Below are positions 1 through 7,070 of a stretch of DNA of 64,000 nucleotides, one piece after another. Every line of letters begins with the position of its first letter. Position 1 is the first letter of the stretch. The notes under the pieces were generated by a model. That model saw only the letters and a program-made list of their open reading frames with translations, did no database searches and had not been told where the DNA came from. Location of the stretch: positions 157,606-221,605 of the forward strand of contig JBQTIR010000011.1 in assembly GCA_052387905.1 (NCBI GenBank), written 5' to 3'. The position numbers were made by a program, and so were the translations under genes. The DNA is from JBQTII01 sp052387905 (GTDB taxonomy: Bacteria > Actinomycetota > Actinomycetes > Sporichthyales > Sporichthyaceae).

Positions 1-184
1 GCGCGGCGGCCTCGGCGGTGACGAACACCTCGACAACGCAGCCTGGCACCTCGAGCGCCTCGCGGACAGCTTGCGGACCCTCCGCGACAAAGCGCCGGGC
101 TTCGGCGCGGAAGGCGCGTTTGGCCAGCCGCCGCGCCGCCGCCACCGGCGCCGACCGGATCGAGGTGAGCTCAACTCCGGACAT
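1..184 (-). CDS. SpoU/TrmH-family rRNA 2'-O-methyltransferase, N-terminal fragment
   Basis: Only the first 61 codons are inside the window; the gene runs off the left edge. The start is the ATG at 182-184. The peptide begins MSGVELTSIRSAPVAAARRL and continues with an Arg/Ala-rich helix containing FVAEGPQAVREAL, the usual substrate-binding N-terminus of SpoU-class RNA methyltransferases (TsnR/RlmB-like). These enzymes 2'-O-methylate ribose in rRNA using SAM with a C-terminal knotted domain, which cannot be seen here. A tsnR-like gene next to rplT is the normal actinobacterial order, which supports the call. It lies 82 bp downstream of rplT; a 42-bp palindrome occupies the gap. Confidence 0.72.
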   Translation of the reverse strand, partial: MSGVELTSIRSAPVAAARRLAKRAFRAEARRFVAEGPQAVREALEVPGCVVEVFVTAEAAA

Positions 185-197
185 CAGAACACCGAGA

Positions 198-239
198 CGT
201 CCGAAGGACCGGTTGCTATTGCAGCCACTCCTTCGGACG
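198..239. repeat. 42-bp palindromic element, copy R1
   Basis: Perfect 13-bp arms (196-208 and 229-241) flank a 20-nt centre that is itself nearly self-complementary around GCTATTGC. This is a single copy of a family seen eight times in the window (also 16771, 16863, 16926, 39087, 39150, 50742, 50805). It belongs to the CGTCCGAAG-arm subfamily and lies between the rplT stop and the start of the methyltransferase gene. No T-tract follows, so it does not look like a simple terminator. Confidence 0.93.
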
Positions 240-266
240 TCCGCGAGGGATCGAGCAGGGAACAGC

Positions 267-656
267 TCAAGCAGCTGGCGCGGCCGGAGCGTTCACGTCG
301 GCCGGCAGGGCGGCCTTGGCAAGCTCGACCAGAGCCGTGAAAGCCGCCGGGTCGTTGACCGCGAGCTCGGCCAGCATGCGACGGTCGACCTCGATGTTGG
401 CCAGGTTCAGGCCCTGGATGAGGCGGTTGTAGGTGAGGCCGTTCTCGCGGGACGCCGCGTTGATGCGCTGGATCCACAGGCGGCGGAAATCACCCTTGCG
501 CTTCTTGCGGTCCCGGTAGGCGTAGGTCAGCGAGTGGCTGACCTGCTCCTTGGCCTTGCGATACAGCCGCGAGCGCTGGCCGCGGTAACCGCTGGCCATC
601 TCGAGAACCTCACGGCGCTTCTTCTGGGCGTTGACCGCCCGCTTCACGCGTGCCAC
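267..656 (-). CDS. rplT: 50S ribosomal protein L20
   Basis: Binds 23S rRNA early in large-subunit assembly. The 129-residue protein starts MARVKRAVNAQKKRREVLEMA and has the basic N-terminal extension and globular C-terminus of L20 (FRRLWIQRINAA, NGLTYNRLIQGLN). The C-terminus ends in a short Ala/Pro-rich tail beyond the usual length of about 117-120, common in actinobacteria. It is the last gene of the infC-rpmI-rplT operon, about 107 bp after rpmI. In Firmicutes L20 represses this operon through its leader; whether it does so here is not shown by the sequence. Confidence 0.98.
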   Translation of the reverse strand: MARVKRAVNAQKKRREVLEMASGYRGQRSRLYRKAKEQVSHSLTYAYRDRKKRKGDFRRLWIQRINAASRENGLTYNRLIQGLNLANIEVDRRMLAELAVNDPAAFTALVELAKAALPADVNAPAAPAA

Positions 657-763
657 GTCTGGGTACTCCTTTACTTGCGGACCGCGCGCCCTTCGGGCGG
701 TGGTCCGGAACAGTCCTGGGTGCCGGGGTGTGCCGATCGCTGATCAGGTCAGCGAAGCGAGAA

Positions 764-958
764 TCACTTCTTCAGCAGCTTCTTGATCCGCTTGGCATCG
801 CTGGGGGCGACGACGGCGTCGCCGGCGAGGCGGCGGGTGCGCCGCGAGGACTTGTGCTCGAGCAGATGGCGGGCGTTCGCGCGCTCACGCATCACCTTGC
901 CGGTCCCGGTGATCCTGAAGCGCTTGCTCGCGCCACTGTGCGTCTTGACCTTGGGCAT
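764..958 (-). CDS. rpmI: 50S ribosomal protein L35
   Basis: A small basic large-subunit protein of 64 residues, the normal size. It begins MPKVKTHSGASKRFRITGTG and ends with a Lys-rich tail (DAKRIKKLLKK), both typical of L35. The ATG at 956-958 has a GGGAG Shine-Dalgarno sequence about 7 nt upstream. It is the middle gene of infC-rpmI-rplT; the gaps on either side are about 95 and 107 bp and hold no further ORF that looks coding. Confidence 0.97.
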   Translation of the reverse strand: MPKVKTHSGASKRFRITGTGKVMRERANARHLLEHKSSRRTRRLAGDAVVAPSDAKRIKKLLKK

Positions 959-1053
959 GTCGTCGTTCTCCCTTACCTCGGCCGGCGCTCGGCCCCGAGG
1001 GCCGGCCGGTGCGTGTGCGTGTGGTGCAGTGGTGCGGGTTCAGCGGTGACGCG

Positions 1054-1779
1054 TCACTTCTCGGCTGCTGCCGGCTCCTGCTGCGGGGCCGGTGCGGCTG
1101 CCTCGGGCGGTGCCGGGGTGTCGTTCAGAGCGGGGGTCGCCATGGCCTCCAGCTCGGAAGCGGAGTCGACGTAGGTGTCAGGCTCGGAGTTCTCGCCGCC
1201 GTCCGTCATTGCCCCACCGGTGACCGTGCCTTCGCGTTTCGCGCGGGCCTCGGCCATGGCCTCGGACTTCTTCTTCGTCGGGCCCAGCACCATGATCATG
1301 TTGCGGCCGTCCTGGCGCGGGTTGAACTCGATGAAGCCGAGCTCCGCCACGTCGCTCGCCAGGCGCTGCAACAGCCGATAGCCCAACTCGGGCCGGGACT
1401 GCTCGCGTCCGCGGAACATGATCGTGATCTTGACCTTGTCGCCGGCCTTGAGGAACCGGACGACGTGGCCCTTCTTGGTCTCGTAGTCGTGCGGGTCGAT
1501 CTTCGGGCGCAGCTTCATCTCCTTGATGACGGTCTGCGCCTGGTTACGACGGGCCTCACGGTCCTTGATGGCCGACTCGTACTTGAACTTCCCGTAGTCC
1601 ATGAGCTTGGCCACCGGGGGGCGCGCCATGGGGGCGACCTCAACCAGGTCCAGGTCGGACTCACGAGCAAGTTCCATCGCCTTGGCGATCGGAACGATGC
1701 CCACCTGCTCGCCGTTGGGTCCGACAAGCCGTACCTCGGGCACCCGGATCCGGTCGTTGATGCGGGGTTCTGTGCTGAT
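1054..1779 (-). CDS. infC: translation initiation factor IF-3, probable ATC start
   Basis: IF-3 prevents premature subunit joining and proofreads start codons on the 30S subunit. The sequence has both halves: N-domain EPRINDRIRVPEVRLVG and MDYGKFKYE, and C-domain KIDPHDYETKKGH, GDKVKITIMFRGRE, NPRQDGRNMIMVL. A C-terminal Ala/Pro/Glu tail of about 55 residues extends past the usual end, as in other actinobacteria. The reading frame could open upstream at 1833, but homology begins at ISTEPRIND. The codon there, 1777-1779, is ATC with a strong GGAGGAG at 1785-1791 on the coding strand, so ATC is chosen as the start. IF-3 discriminates against such starts, the known basis of infC autorepression in E. 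coli (AUU). Confidence 0.93.
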   Translation of the reverse strand: MSTEPRINDRIRVPEVRLVGPNGEQVGIVPIAKAMELARESDLDLVEVAPMARPPVAKLMDYGKFKYESAIKDREARRNQAQTVIKEMKLRPKIDPHDYETKKGHVVRFLKAGDKVKITIMFRGREQSRPELGYRLLQRLASDVAELGFIEFNPRQDGRNMIMVLGPTKKKSEAMAEARAKREGTVTGGAMTDGGENSEPDTYVDSASELEAMATPALNDTPAPPEAAAPAPQQEPAAAEK

Positions 1780-1815
1780 AGCGGCTCCTCCGTCATGGTG
1801 GGTGAACCCTGGGCA

Positions 1816-1850
1816 CGAAAAAGGCTTCCGCACGCATGCACGCGGAAGCC
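1816..1850 (-). terminator. intrinsic terminator/attenuator in the infC leader
   Basis: On the minus strand a 9-bp perfect stem (GGCTTCCGC and GCGGAAGCC, plus-strand 1823-1831 and 1842-1850) is followed at once by TTTTT (1818-1822). It ends about 25 nt before the infC ribosome-binding site, so it would stop transcription before the operon. Such a position fits a regulated attenuator rather than the end of another gene, since no minus-strand gene is seen just upstream. The controlling signal is unknown. Confidence 0.7.
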
Positions 1851-2056
1851 GACATAACCCGGGCGAACGTTCAGACCGCAGCCCTCACGCGCGCCGATGA
1901 TCGGTAAGGATCACCGGGGACCGGACCCGACGACCTGAGTTACCAGCCCACGCAGTGGTGCGCGAGATGTGAACAGTCGTGCGGGTGGGAGTCGGACTCC
2001 ACTTGTGCTCCGCCACCACTCACCCGCGAGGGTGGACGGTGTCGGAAGGTCGGCGC

Positions 2057-2902
2057 TCAGCCTACCAGCCCTCGCCTGTCCACCAGAATCACGCACCCGG
2101 TAGCTGGCAACACCGCTTGCGCCGGCAGCAGCGCCAAGTCCAGGCCGCCGTCCAGGCGCTCACGCAGGACCGCAACCTCGGCCAGGGCTTGAGCGATCCG
2201 GGTAGCGAGGGCGGGGGCCTCGGGGACCGCCTCCGGCGCGAGCCCGAGGCCGAGGATCGCATCGACATCCTGGCCCGCACCCCGTGGCAGGAGAACCGCC
2301 AGCTCGAGGGCCGATTCCCTCTCCACGACGGTGCGCAGTGCGCCGAGCACGTCGGGGTCCAGGTGGGGCGGTATCGGAAGGCGGCTCTGGGCCAAGGCGC
2401 GCAGCGCCGGGCCCTCGATGCGGAAGGTCACCGGTCCCCCGGCGTCGATCACGAGCAGGTGGGCCTCCTCCGCGACGGTGGCCAGCGCGGCCGTGGTGGC
2501 GGCCACCGGGACCGGGCGGGCATCGCCACGCCAGGCTGCCATCGTCGCCAAGCTGGTGAAGGCGGGCACCGCGCGACGCCCGTCCGCTCCGGTGATCGTC
2601 GGTAGGGCCATGTCGGTGCTCGAGGTTCGCTCACGCTCCTCGCTCGTTCCTCGCTCGCTCGCGTCGCGAACGGTCGCCTTGTCGGCGCCGGTCACGACAT
2701 CGACGTCGGTGGCAATCGCGATCACCGGGATCAGCAGCCGGGCGCCGAGCAGCGCCGCGAGCACGCCGTCGACTGTTGCGCCACCGGTCCAGTCGGCCAG
2801 GGCAGCGGTCAGCGCCGGGTCCGCCGATCCGTCGTCATCGGCGAAGCCGGGGTTGGGGATGTGCTTGTCACCGGGGGCTCGATGCGGCTGGCTCACCCGC
2901 AC
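2057..2902 (-). CDS. SseB-family protein with a repeat-derived insert
   Basis: The protein resembles the actinobacterial SseB family, small cytosolic proteins of unknown function usually found in this translation/histidine neighbourhood. Family features are IPNPGFADDDGSADPALTAAL near the N-terminus, GARLLIPVIAI, and DMALPTITGADGRRAVPAFTSLATM. Between them, residues about 75-97 are encoded by a copy of an intergenic repeat (2624-2673), giving TVRDASERGTSEERERT where relatives have a short linker. The frame stays open. The start is uncertain: GTG at 2902 or GTG at 2896, the latter with GGGGA at better spacing. A symmetric palindrome array lies just upstream. Confidence 0.75.
   Translation of the reverse strand: MRVSQPHRAPGDKHIPNPGFADDDGSADPALTAALADWTGGATVDGVLAALLGARLLIPVIAIATDVDVVTGADKATVRDASERGTSEERERTSSTDMALPTITGADGRRAVPAFTSLATMAAWRGDARPVPVAATTAALATVAEEAHLLVIDAGGPVTFRIEGPALRALAQSRLPIPPHLDPDVLGALRTVVERESALELAVLLPRGAGQDVDAILGLGLAPEAVPEAPALATRIAQALAEVAVLRERLDGGLDLALLPAQAVLPATGCVILVDRRGLVG
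2624..2673. repeat. 50-bp S-type repeat inside a coding sequence
   Basis: Begins GGTTCGCTCACGCTCC and ends GTCGCGAACGG, with short inverted ends GTTCGC/GCGAAC. It differs at one base from the copy at 36736-36785. Here it is read in frame on the minus strand within the sseB-like gene, where it encodes an Arg/Glu/Ser-rich stretch. Confidence 0.88.
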
Positions 2903-2910
2903 GTCCCCAG

Positions 2911-2982
2911 GTCATGCATGACGGTGCGACCACATGAATCAAGATAATTCGGGCACGACGTGGTCGGTAGGTCATGCATGAC
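2911..2982. repeat. two-fold symmetric palindrome array
   Basis: Two perfect 12-bp palindromes GTCATGCATGAC (2911-2922, 2971-2982) flank an inverted pair CGACCAC (2927-2933) and GTGGTCG (2960-2966). All parts are symmetric about 2946.5 and the 26-nt centre is relatively AT-rich. It fills the gap between the PH-protein stop and the start of the sseB-like gene. It could be an operator for a dimeric regulator or a small mobile-element relic; no gene here tells which. Confidence 0.7.
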
Positions 2983-2993
2983 CGAAGGCCCTG

Positions 2994-3434
2994 TCACTGG
3001 CTTCGCTCGTGCACGAGCGTCGCGATCGCGCGGGCCGCCGCGGGGGCCTTGTCCCCGTCGGAGGCCTGGATCCCCATCACCGCCAGCGTCTCGCCGTCGG
3101 AGAGGTCGAGGTAGGCCCAGGGGTCACCGCGACGCAACCGCACCGCGAGCACCTCGCCCCAGACCACCCGCCGACGCTTGAACAGGTTGACGACCTCGAG
3201 GCCGTCGACGTCAGCGGTCACCCGCACCGAGGCGTGCTTGTGCAGGAACGCCGCGATTGCCACGCCGATCAGCACCAGGGCGGCCCGGTCGGCGAAGCTC
3301 CAGGGCCGACTGCCGTCGTCGGGCAGGATGATCGCGATGACGATGAGCGTCGCCAGCATGAAGGTCGCGATGGAGTAGCAGAAGATCCGCGTGCGGCGCG
3401 GACGCCAGGTGTGTGGAAGCGCAAGCGTCTCCAT
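2994..3434 (-). CDS. membrane-anchored PH-domain protein
   Basis: A protein of 146 residues with two N-terminal membrane segments (about residues 18-40 and 48-66: IFCYSIATFMLATLIVIAII and AALVLIGVAIAAFL) followed by a bacterial PH-like beta domain (VRVTADVDGLEVVNLFKRRRVVWGEV, WAYLDLSDGETLAVMGIQ). This family (bPH_6 type) regularly sits beside hisG in actinobacteria; its function is unknown. The ATG is 8 nt after the hisG stop, so it is probably cotranscribed with hisEG. Confidence 0.8.
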   Translation of the reverse strand: METLALPHTWRPRRTRIFCYSIATFMLATLIVIAIILPDDGSRPWSFADRAALVLIGVAIAAFLHKHASVRVTADVDGLEVVNLFKRRRVVWGEVLAVRLRRGDPWAYLDLSDGETLAVMGIQASDGDKAPAAARAIATLVHERSQ

Positions 3435-3442
3435 GCCCGGGC

Positions 3443-4288
3443 CTACAGCCGGCAGGCGTGGATGTCGGTCACCAGGATCGCGCGGGCCCCGACCTCCCAG
3501 AGGTCGTCCATGATCCGCTGGGCGTCCTTGCGGGGCACCATCGCGCGCACGGCGACCCAGGCGGGGTCCTTGAGCGGAGACATCGTCGGCGATTCGAAGC
3601 CGGGAGTGAGCGCGACCGCCGCCTCCACCAGGGCGGTGGGCACGTCGTAGTCCATGAGGACGTACCGGCGGGCGACCAGCACGCCCTGCAGGCGCCGGAA
3701 CAGTTGCTCAGCGCCGTTCTCCAGGCTTGCCCCGACCCGGCGAATGAGGATCGCCTCCGAGCGCAGGATCGGCTCGCCGATGATCTCCAGGCCGGCCTGA
3801 CGCAACGTCGTCCCGGTCTCCACCACGTCCGCGATGACGTCCGCGACGCCGAGCTGGATCGAGGTCTCGACGGCGCCGTCGAGGCGGATCACCTCAGCAC
3901 TGACGCCGTTCTCGGCGAGGTGCTTGCCGACCAGGCCCGCGAAGGAGGTTGCCACCCGGAGCCCGTGGAAATCGCGCACGCTTTCCCCGGTGCCCGGCAG
4001 GGCCGCATAGCGGAAGGTGGAACCGCCGAAGCCGAGCTCGAGGACCTCCTCGGCTGCCGCACCGGAGTCCAGGAGCAGGTCGCGGCCGGTGATCCCCACG
4101 TCCAGGGTGCCCGACCCGACGTAGACCGCGATGTCGCGCGGGCGCAGGAAGAAGAACTCGACGTTGTTCTCCGGGTCGGTCAGGACCAGCTCACGCGAGT
4201 CACTGCGCTGGCGGTACCCGGCTTCACGCAGCATCGCCGAAGCGGGCTCGGCGAGCGAGCCCTTGTTCGGGACGGCGATGCGGAGCAT
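3443..4288 (-). CDS. hisG: ATP phosphoribosyltransferase, long form
   Basis: Catalyses the first step of histidine synthesis, joining ATP and PRPP. The 281-residue length and the C-terminal ACT-like part (residues about 205-281) mark the long, histidine-inhibited form that works without HisZ. Visible family features are MLRIAVPNKGSL at the N-terminus, VGITGRDLL near residue 68, and the PRPP loop region ADVIADVVETGTTLR near residues 150-165. The ATG at 4286-4288 is chosen because homology starts there. It follows hisE by about 107 bp, the usual pairing. Confidence 0.97.
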   Translation of the reverse strand: MLRIAVPNKGSLAEPASAMLREAGYRQRSDSRELVLTDPENNVEFFFLRPRDIAVYVGSGTLDVGITGRDLLLDSGAAAEEVLELGFGGSTFRYAALPGTGESVRDFHGLRVATSFAGLVGKHLAENGVSAEVIRLDGAVETSIQLGVADVIADVVETGTTLRQAGLEIIGEPILRSEAILIRRVGASLENGAEQLFRRLQGVLVARRYVLMDYDVPTALVEAAVALTPGFESPTMSPLKDPAWVAVRAMVPRKDAQRIMDDLWEVGARAILVTDIHACRL

Positions 4289-4395
4289 GGGCGGACTCGA
4301 TTCGTGGAGGGAGCGCAGACCGCTCCAGGGTACCGCGCCGGGCAGGCCCGCCCGGTCCGCTGCGGGCATCGCCGCAGGTCAGCGGCCCAGTTCGA

Positions 4396-4662
4396 TTACA
4401 GGTGCCGGTAGACGTCGTCGATGCTGATGTCGGCGGCGATCATCAGCACCTGCAGGTGGTAGAGCAGTTGGGAGATCTCCTCCGCCGCGCGCTCGCGCCC
4501 CTCGTGCTCGGCGGCCATCCAGACCTCGGCCGCCTCTTCGACGATCTTCTTACCGATGCTGTGCACGCCGCCCTCGACCGCGCGCACGGTCCCGGACGCC
4601 GGGTCACCCGCAGAGACCTTGGCGCTCAGCTCGGCGAACAGGTCCTCAAAGGTCTTGGCCAC
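4396..4662 (-). CDS. hisE: phosphoribosyl-ATP pyrophosphatase
   Basis: Second enzyme of histidine synthesis; hydrolyses phosphoribosyl-ATP to phosphoribosyl-AMP. The protein has 88 residues, normal for stand-alone HisE, with the metal-binding helix pair KKIVEEAAEVWMAAEHEG and EEISQLLYHLQVLM. The start is GTG at 4660-4662 (VAKTFEDLFAELSAK), matching the family N-terminus. It lies 11 bp downstream of ribH, so histidine and riboflavin genes probably share a transcript. Confidence 0.96.
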   Translation of the reverse strand: MAKTFEDLFAELSAKVSAGDPASGTVRAVEGGVHSIGKKIVEEAAEVWMAAEHEGRERAAEEISQLLYHLQVLMIAADISIDDVYRHL

Positions 4663-4673
4663 GGGCAGACAGG

Positions 4674-5150
4674 CTACGCGGGCGGGAACGGCCGGAGCGC
4701 GACCGCGGTCGCGAGTGCGGCGGTGACCGCCTCGTGACCCTTGTCCTCTACCGATCCCGGCAGGCCCGCGCGGGCAAGGGCCTGCGCTTCGGTGTCGCAG
4801 GTGAGCAACCCGAAGCCGACGGGCACGCCCGTCCGGGTGGTGACGTCGACCAGGCCGGTGGTGGCGCCCGCGCAGACGTACTCGAAGTGCGGAGTGCCGC
4901 CGCGGATCACCACCCCCAACGCCACGACGGCGTCGTGGGTGGGCGCGAGCCGGGCCGCTGCGACGGGCAGTTCGAAAGCGCCGGGTACCCGCAGGAACGT
5001 CGTCGCCCTCAGACCACTGTCCGCGAGGGCGCGCTGCGCCCCGGCGATGAGGCCATTCATCACCTGGGTGTGCCACTGGGCCGCGACCACCGCCACCCGC
5101 AGGCCGCCGGTGTCCCCCGGGGTGATGTCCGGAGCGCCGGACCCACTCAT
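4674..5150 (-). CDS. ribH: 6,7-dimethyl-8-ribityllumazine synthase
   Basis: Penultimate step of riboflavin synthesis: condenses the ribityl-amino-pyrimidinedione with 3,4-dihydroxy-2-butanone 4-phosphate. Family features: VAVVAAQWHTQVMNGLIAGA, RVPGAFELPVAA, ALGVVIRGGTPHFEYV (catalytic His) and TCDTEAQALARAG. About 158 residues. The ATG at 5148-5150 overlaps the ribBA stop as ATGA, which favours it over the in-frame GTG 7 codons upstream and implies translational coupling. Confidence 0.97.
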   Translation of the reverse strand: MSGSGAPDITPGDTGGLRVAVVAAQWHTQVMNGLIAGAQRALADSGLRATTFLRVPGAFELPVAAARLAPTHDAVVALGVVIRGGTPHFEYVCAGATTGLVDVTTRTGVPVGFGLLTCDTEAQALARAGLPGSVEDKGHEAVTAALATAVALRPFPPA

Positions 5151-6454
5151 CTGGTCTTCACCGGGAACCACGGTCCGGTCGCATCATCGTCGTCACCGAG
5201 CTCGGGCAGGTGCGTCGCGGGGATGTCGTGTCCCATGCGTTCCCGCTTCGTGCGCAGGTATCTCTCGTTCTCCGGGGTGGGCGCGATCAAGGACGGGACC
5301 CGGGAGATCACCGGGACGCCGTACCAGCGCAGGCTCTCGCTCTTGGCCGGGTTGTTGGTGATCAGGCGCACCGACTTCACGCCGAGGTCGAGCAGGATCT
5401 GCGCGCCGACGCCGTAGTCCCGCGCATCGATCGGCAGCCCCAGGTCGAGGTTGGCGTCGACGGTGTCCCGCCCGGCGTCCTGCAGTTGGTAGGCGTGCAG
5501 TTTGTGTCCCAGGCCGATGCCGCGTCCTTCCTGGCCTCGCAGGTACACGACCACACCACGGCCCGCGGACTCGATGCGGCTCATCGCCGACCGCAGCTGT
5601 GGGCCACAGTCACAACGCAGAGATCCGAAGACGTCGCCGGTCAGGCACTCGGAGTGCACCCGGACCAGGATCTCCTCCCCGCCGGTCACATCACCGCAGA
5701 CGAGCGCGATGTGCTCCACCATCACCCCGGCGCTGTGGTCGGCGTACGCGAAGGCCTTGAACCGCCCCAGCACCGTCGGCAGTCGGGTGGAGGCGAGGCG
5801 CACGATCTGCGGTTCGACCCGGCGGCGGTACGAGATCAGATCGGCGATCGAGATCAGCGCCAGGTCGTGCTCGGCGGCGAAGGTGATGAGGTCCGGCAGG
5901 CGCGACATCGACCCGTCCTCATTGACGACCTCGCAGATCACGCCGGCCGGCGGCAAGCCTGCCAGCCGAGCCAGGTCGACGGAGGCTTCGGTGTGCCCCG
6001 GCCGGCGCAGCACGCCACCTTCGACCGCGCGCAGCGGGAAAACATGTCCGGGTCGGGTGAGCTCCCACGGTTCGGTCGCCGAGTCGACCAAGACCCGGAT
6101 CGTGCGCGACCGGTCCCGCGCCGAGATGCCGGTGGAGACGCCGTCGCGGGCATCGACCGAGATGGAGTACGCGGTCTGCTTGCGGTCTTCGTTGACCATC
6201 GTCATCGGCGGCAGGCCGAGGCGGTCGAGGTCCTTGCCGACCATCGGCACGCACACCACGCCCGAGGTGTGCCGGATCATGAAGGCCAGCAGCGCCGGGG
6301 TCGCCTTCGACGCGGCGAAGATCAGATCGCCCTCGTTCTCGCGGTCCTCGTCATCGACGACGATGACCATCTTGCCCGCGGCGATGTCGGCAATCGCGCG
6401 CTCGATCGAATCGAAGGCGAAAGCCGTGGGCTCACCCGCGTGCTGCGCACTCAT
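5147..6454 (-). CDS. ribBA: bifunctional DHBP synthase / GTP cyclohydrolase II
   Basis: Supplies both branches of riboflavin synthesis. Residues 1-210 form the 3,4-dihydroxy-2-butanone 4-phosphate synthase, with the acidic metal loop DDEDRENEGDL (34-44) and RPGHVFPL (134-141). Residues 211-420 form GTP cyclohydrolase II, with zinc cysteines C270, C281 and C283 (SECLTGDVFGSLRCDCG) and GRGIGLGHKL (310-319). Full length at 435 residues with both active sites intact. It overlaps ribE upstream and ribH downstream by ATGA, so the trio is tightly coupled. Confidence 0.98.
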   Translation of the reverse strand: MSAQHAGEPTAFAFDSIERAIADIAAGKMVIVVDDEDRENEGDLIFAASKATPALLAFMIRHTSGVVCVPMVGKDLDRLGLPPMTMVNEDRKQTAYSISVDARDGVSTGISARDRSRTIRVLVDSATEPWELTRPGHVFPLRAVEGGVLRRPGHTEASVDLARLAGLPPAGVICEVVNEDGSMSRLPDLITFAAEHDLALISIADLISYRRRVEPQIVRLASTRLPTVLGRFKAFAYADHSAGVMVEHIALVCGDVTGGEEILVRVHSECLTGDVFGSLRCDCGPQLRSAMSRIESAGRGVVVYLRGQEGRGIGLGHKLHAYQLQDAGRDTVDANLDLGLPIDARDYGVGAQILLDLGVKSVRLITNNPAKSESLRWYGVPVISRVPSLIAPTPENERYLRTKRERMGHDIPATHLPELGDDDDATGPWFPVKTR

Positions 6455-7056
6455 GCAGTTCCTCCGCCGGCGGCCAACAGACGTTCGACGTGTTTGGCGA
6501 GCACATCAACTTCAAGGTTGACAGGTTCCCCGACGGCGCGTCGACCCAGGGTGGTCAGGCCCAACGTGGTGGGGATCAGGCTCACGGTGAAGCTGTCGGA
6601 TCCCAGCGCAGCGACGGTAAGGCTGATCCCGTCGACCGCGATGGAGCCCTTCTCCACGACGTAGCGGGCGAGGTCCGGCGGCAGGCTGATCTCCACCAGC
6701 TCCCAGTGCTCGCTCGCCCGGCGGGAGAGCACGAGTCCCACGCCGTCGACGTGACCCTGCACCAGATGCCCGCCAAGGCGAGTTGCCATGGTGACGGCGC
6801 GCTCCAGATTGACCGGCGAGCCGGGGATCAAGGCACCCAGCGACGAGCGGTCCAGGGTCTCTTTCATGACGTCGGCGGCGAACTCGCCCTCCCCGTGTTC
6901 GACGACGGTCAGGCAGACGCCGTTGACCGCGATGGAGTCGCCGCTGCCTGCGTCGGCACAGACGAGGGGCCCGCGCAGCCGCAGGCGTGCGGCATCACCA
7001 GCCAGTGTTTCGATCGCCACGACCTCGCCGAGCTCCTCGACGATCCCTGTGAACAT
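6451..7056 (-). CDS. ribE: riboflavin synthase, alpha subunit
   Basis: Dismutates two lumazine molecules to riboflavin. The 201-residue protein is built from two lumazine-binding repeats: MFTGIVEELGEV with SIAVNGVCLTV (about 1-96) and GHLVQGHVDGVG with SIAVDGISLTV (about 97-195). The MFTG N-terminus is invariant in the family and fixes the start. The TGA at 6451-6453 overlaps the ribBA ATG. It begins 14 nt after ribD. Some schemes call this gene ribC. Confidence 0.97.
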   Translation of the reverse strand: MFTGIVEELGEVVAIETLAGDAARLRLRGPLVCADAGSGDSIAVNGVCLTVVEHGEGEFAADVMKETLDRSSLGALIPGSPVNLERAVTMATRLGGHLVQGHVDGVGLVLSRRASEHWELVEISLPPDLARYVVEKGSIAVDGISLTVAALGSDSFTVSLIPTTLGLTTLGRRAVGEPVNLEVDVLAKHVERLLAAGGGTA

Positions 7057-7070
7057 CGTTCGATTGTGTC

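Noticed and set aside
198..242. CRISPR array made of the 42-bp palindromes
   Set aside because: At most two copies are in tandem, spacers are 21 bp, no cas genes are nearby, and copies are scattered in both orientations.
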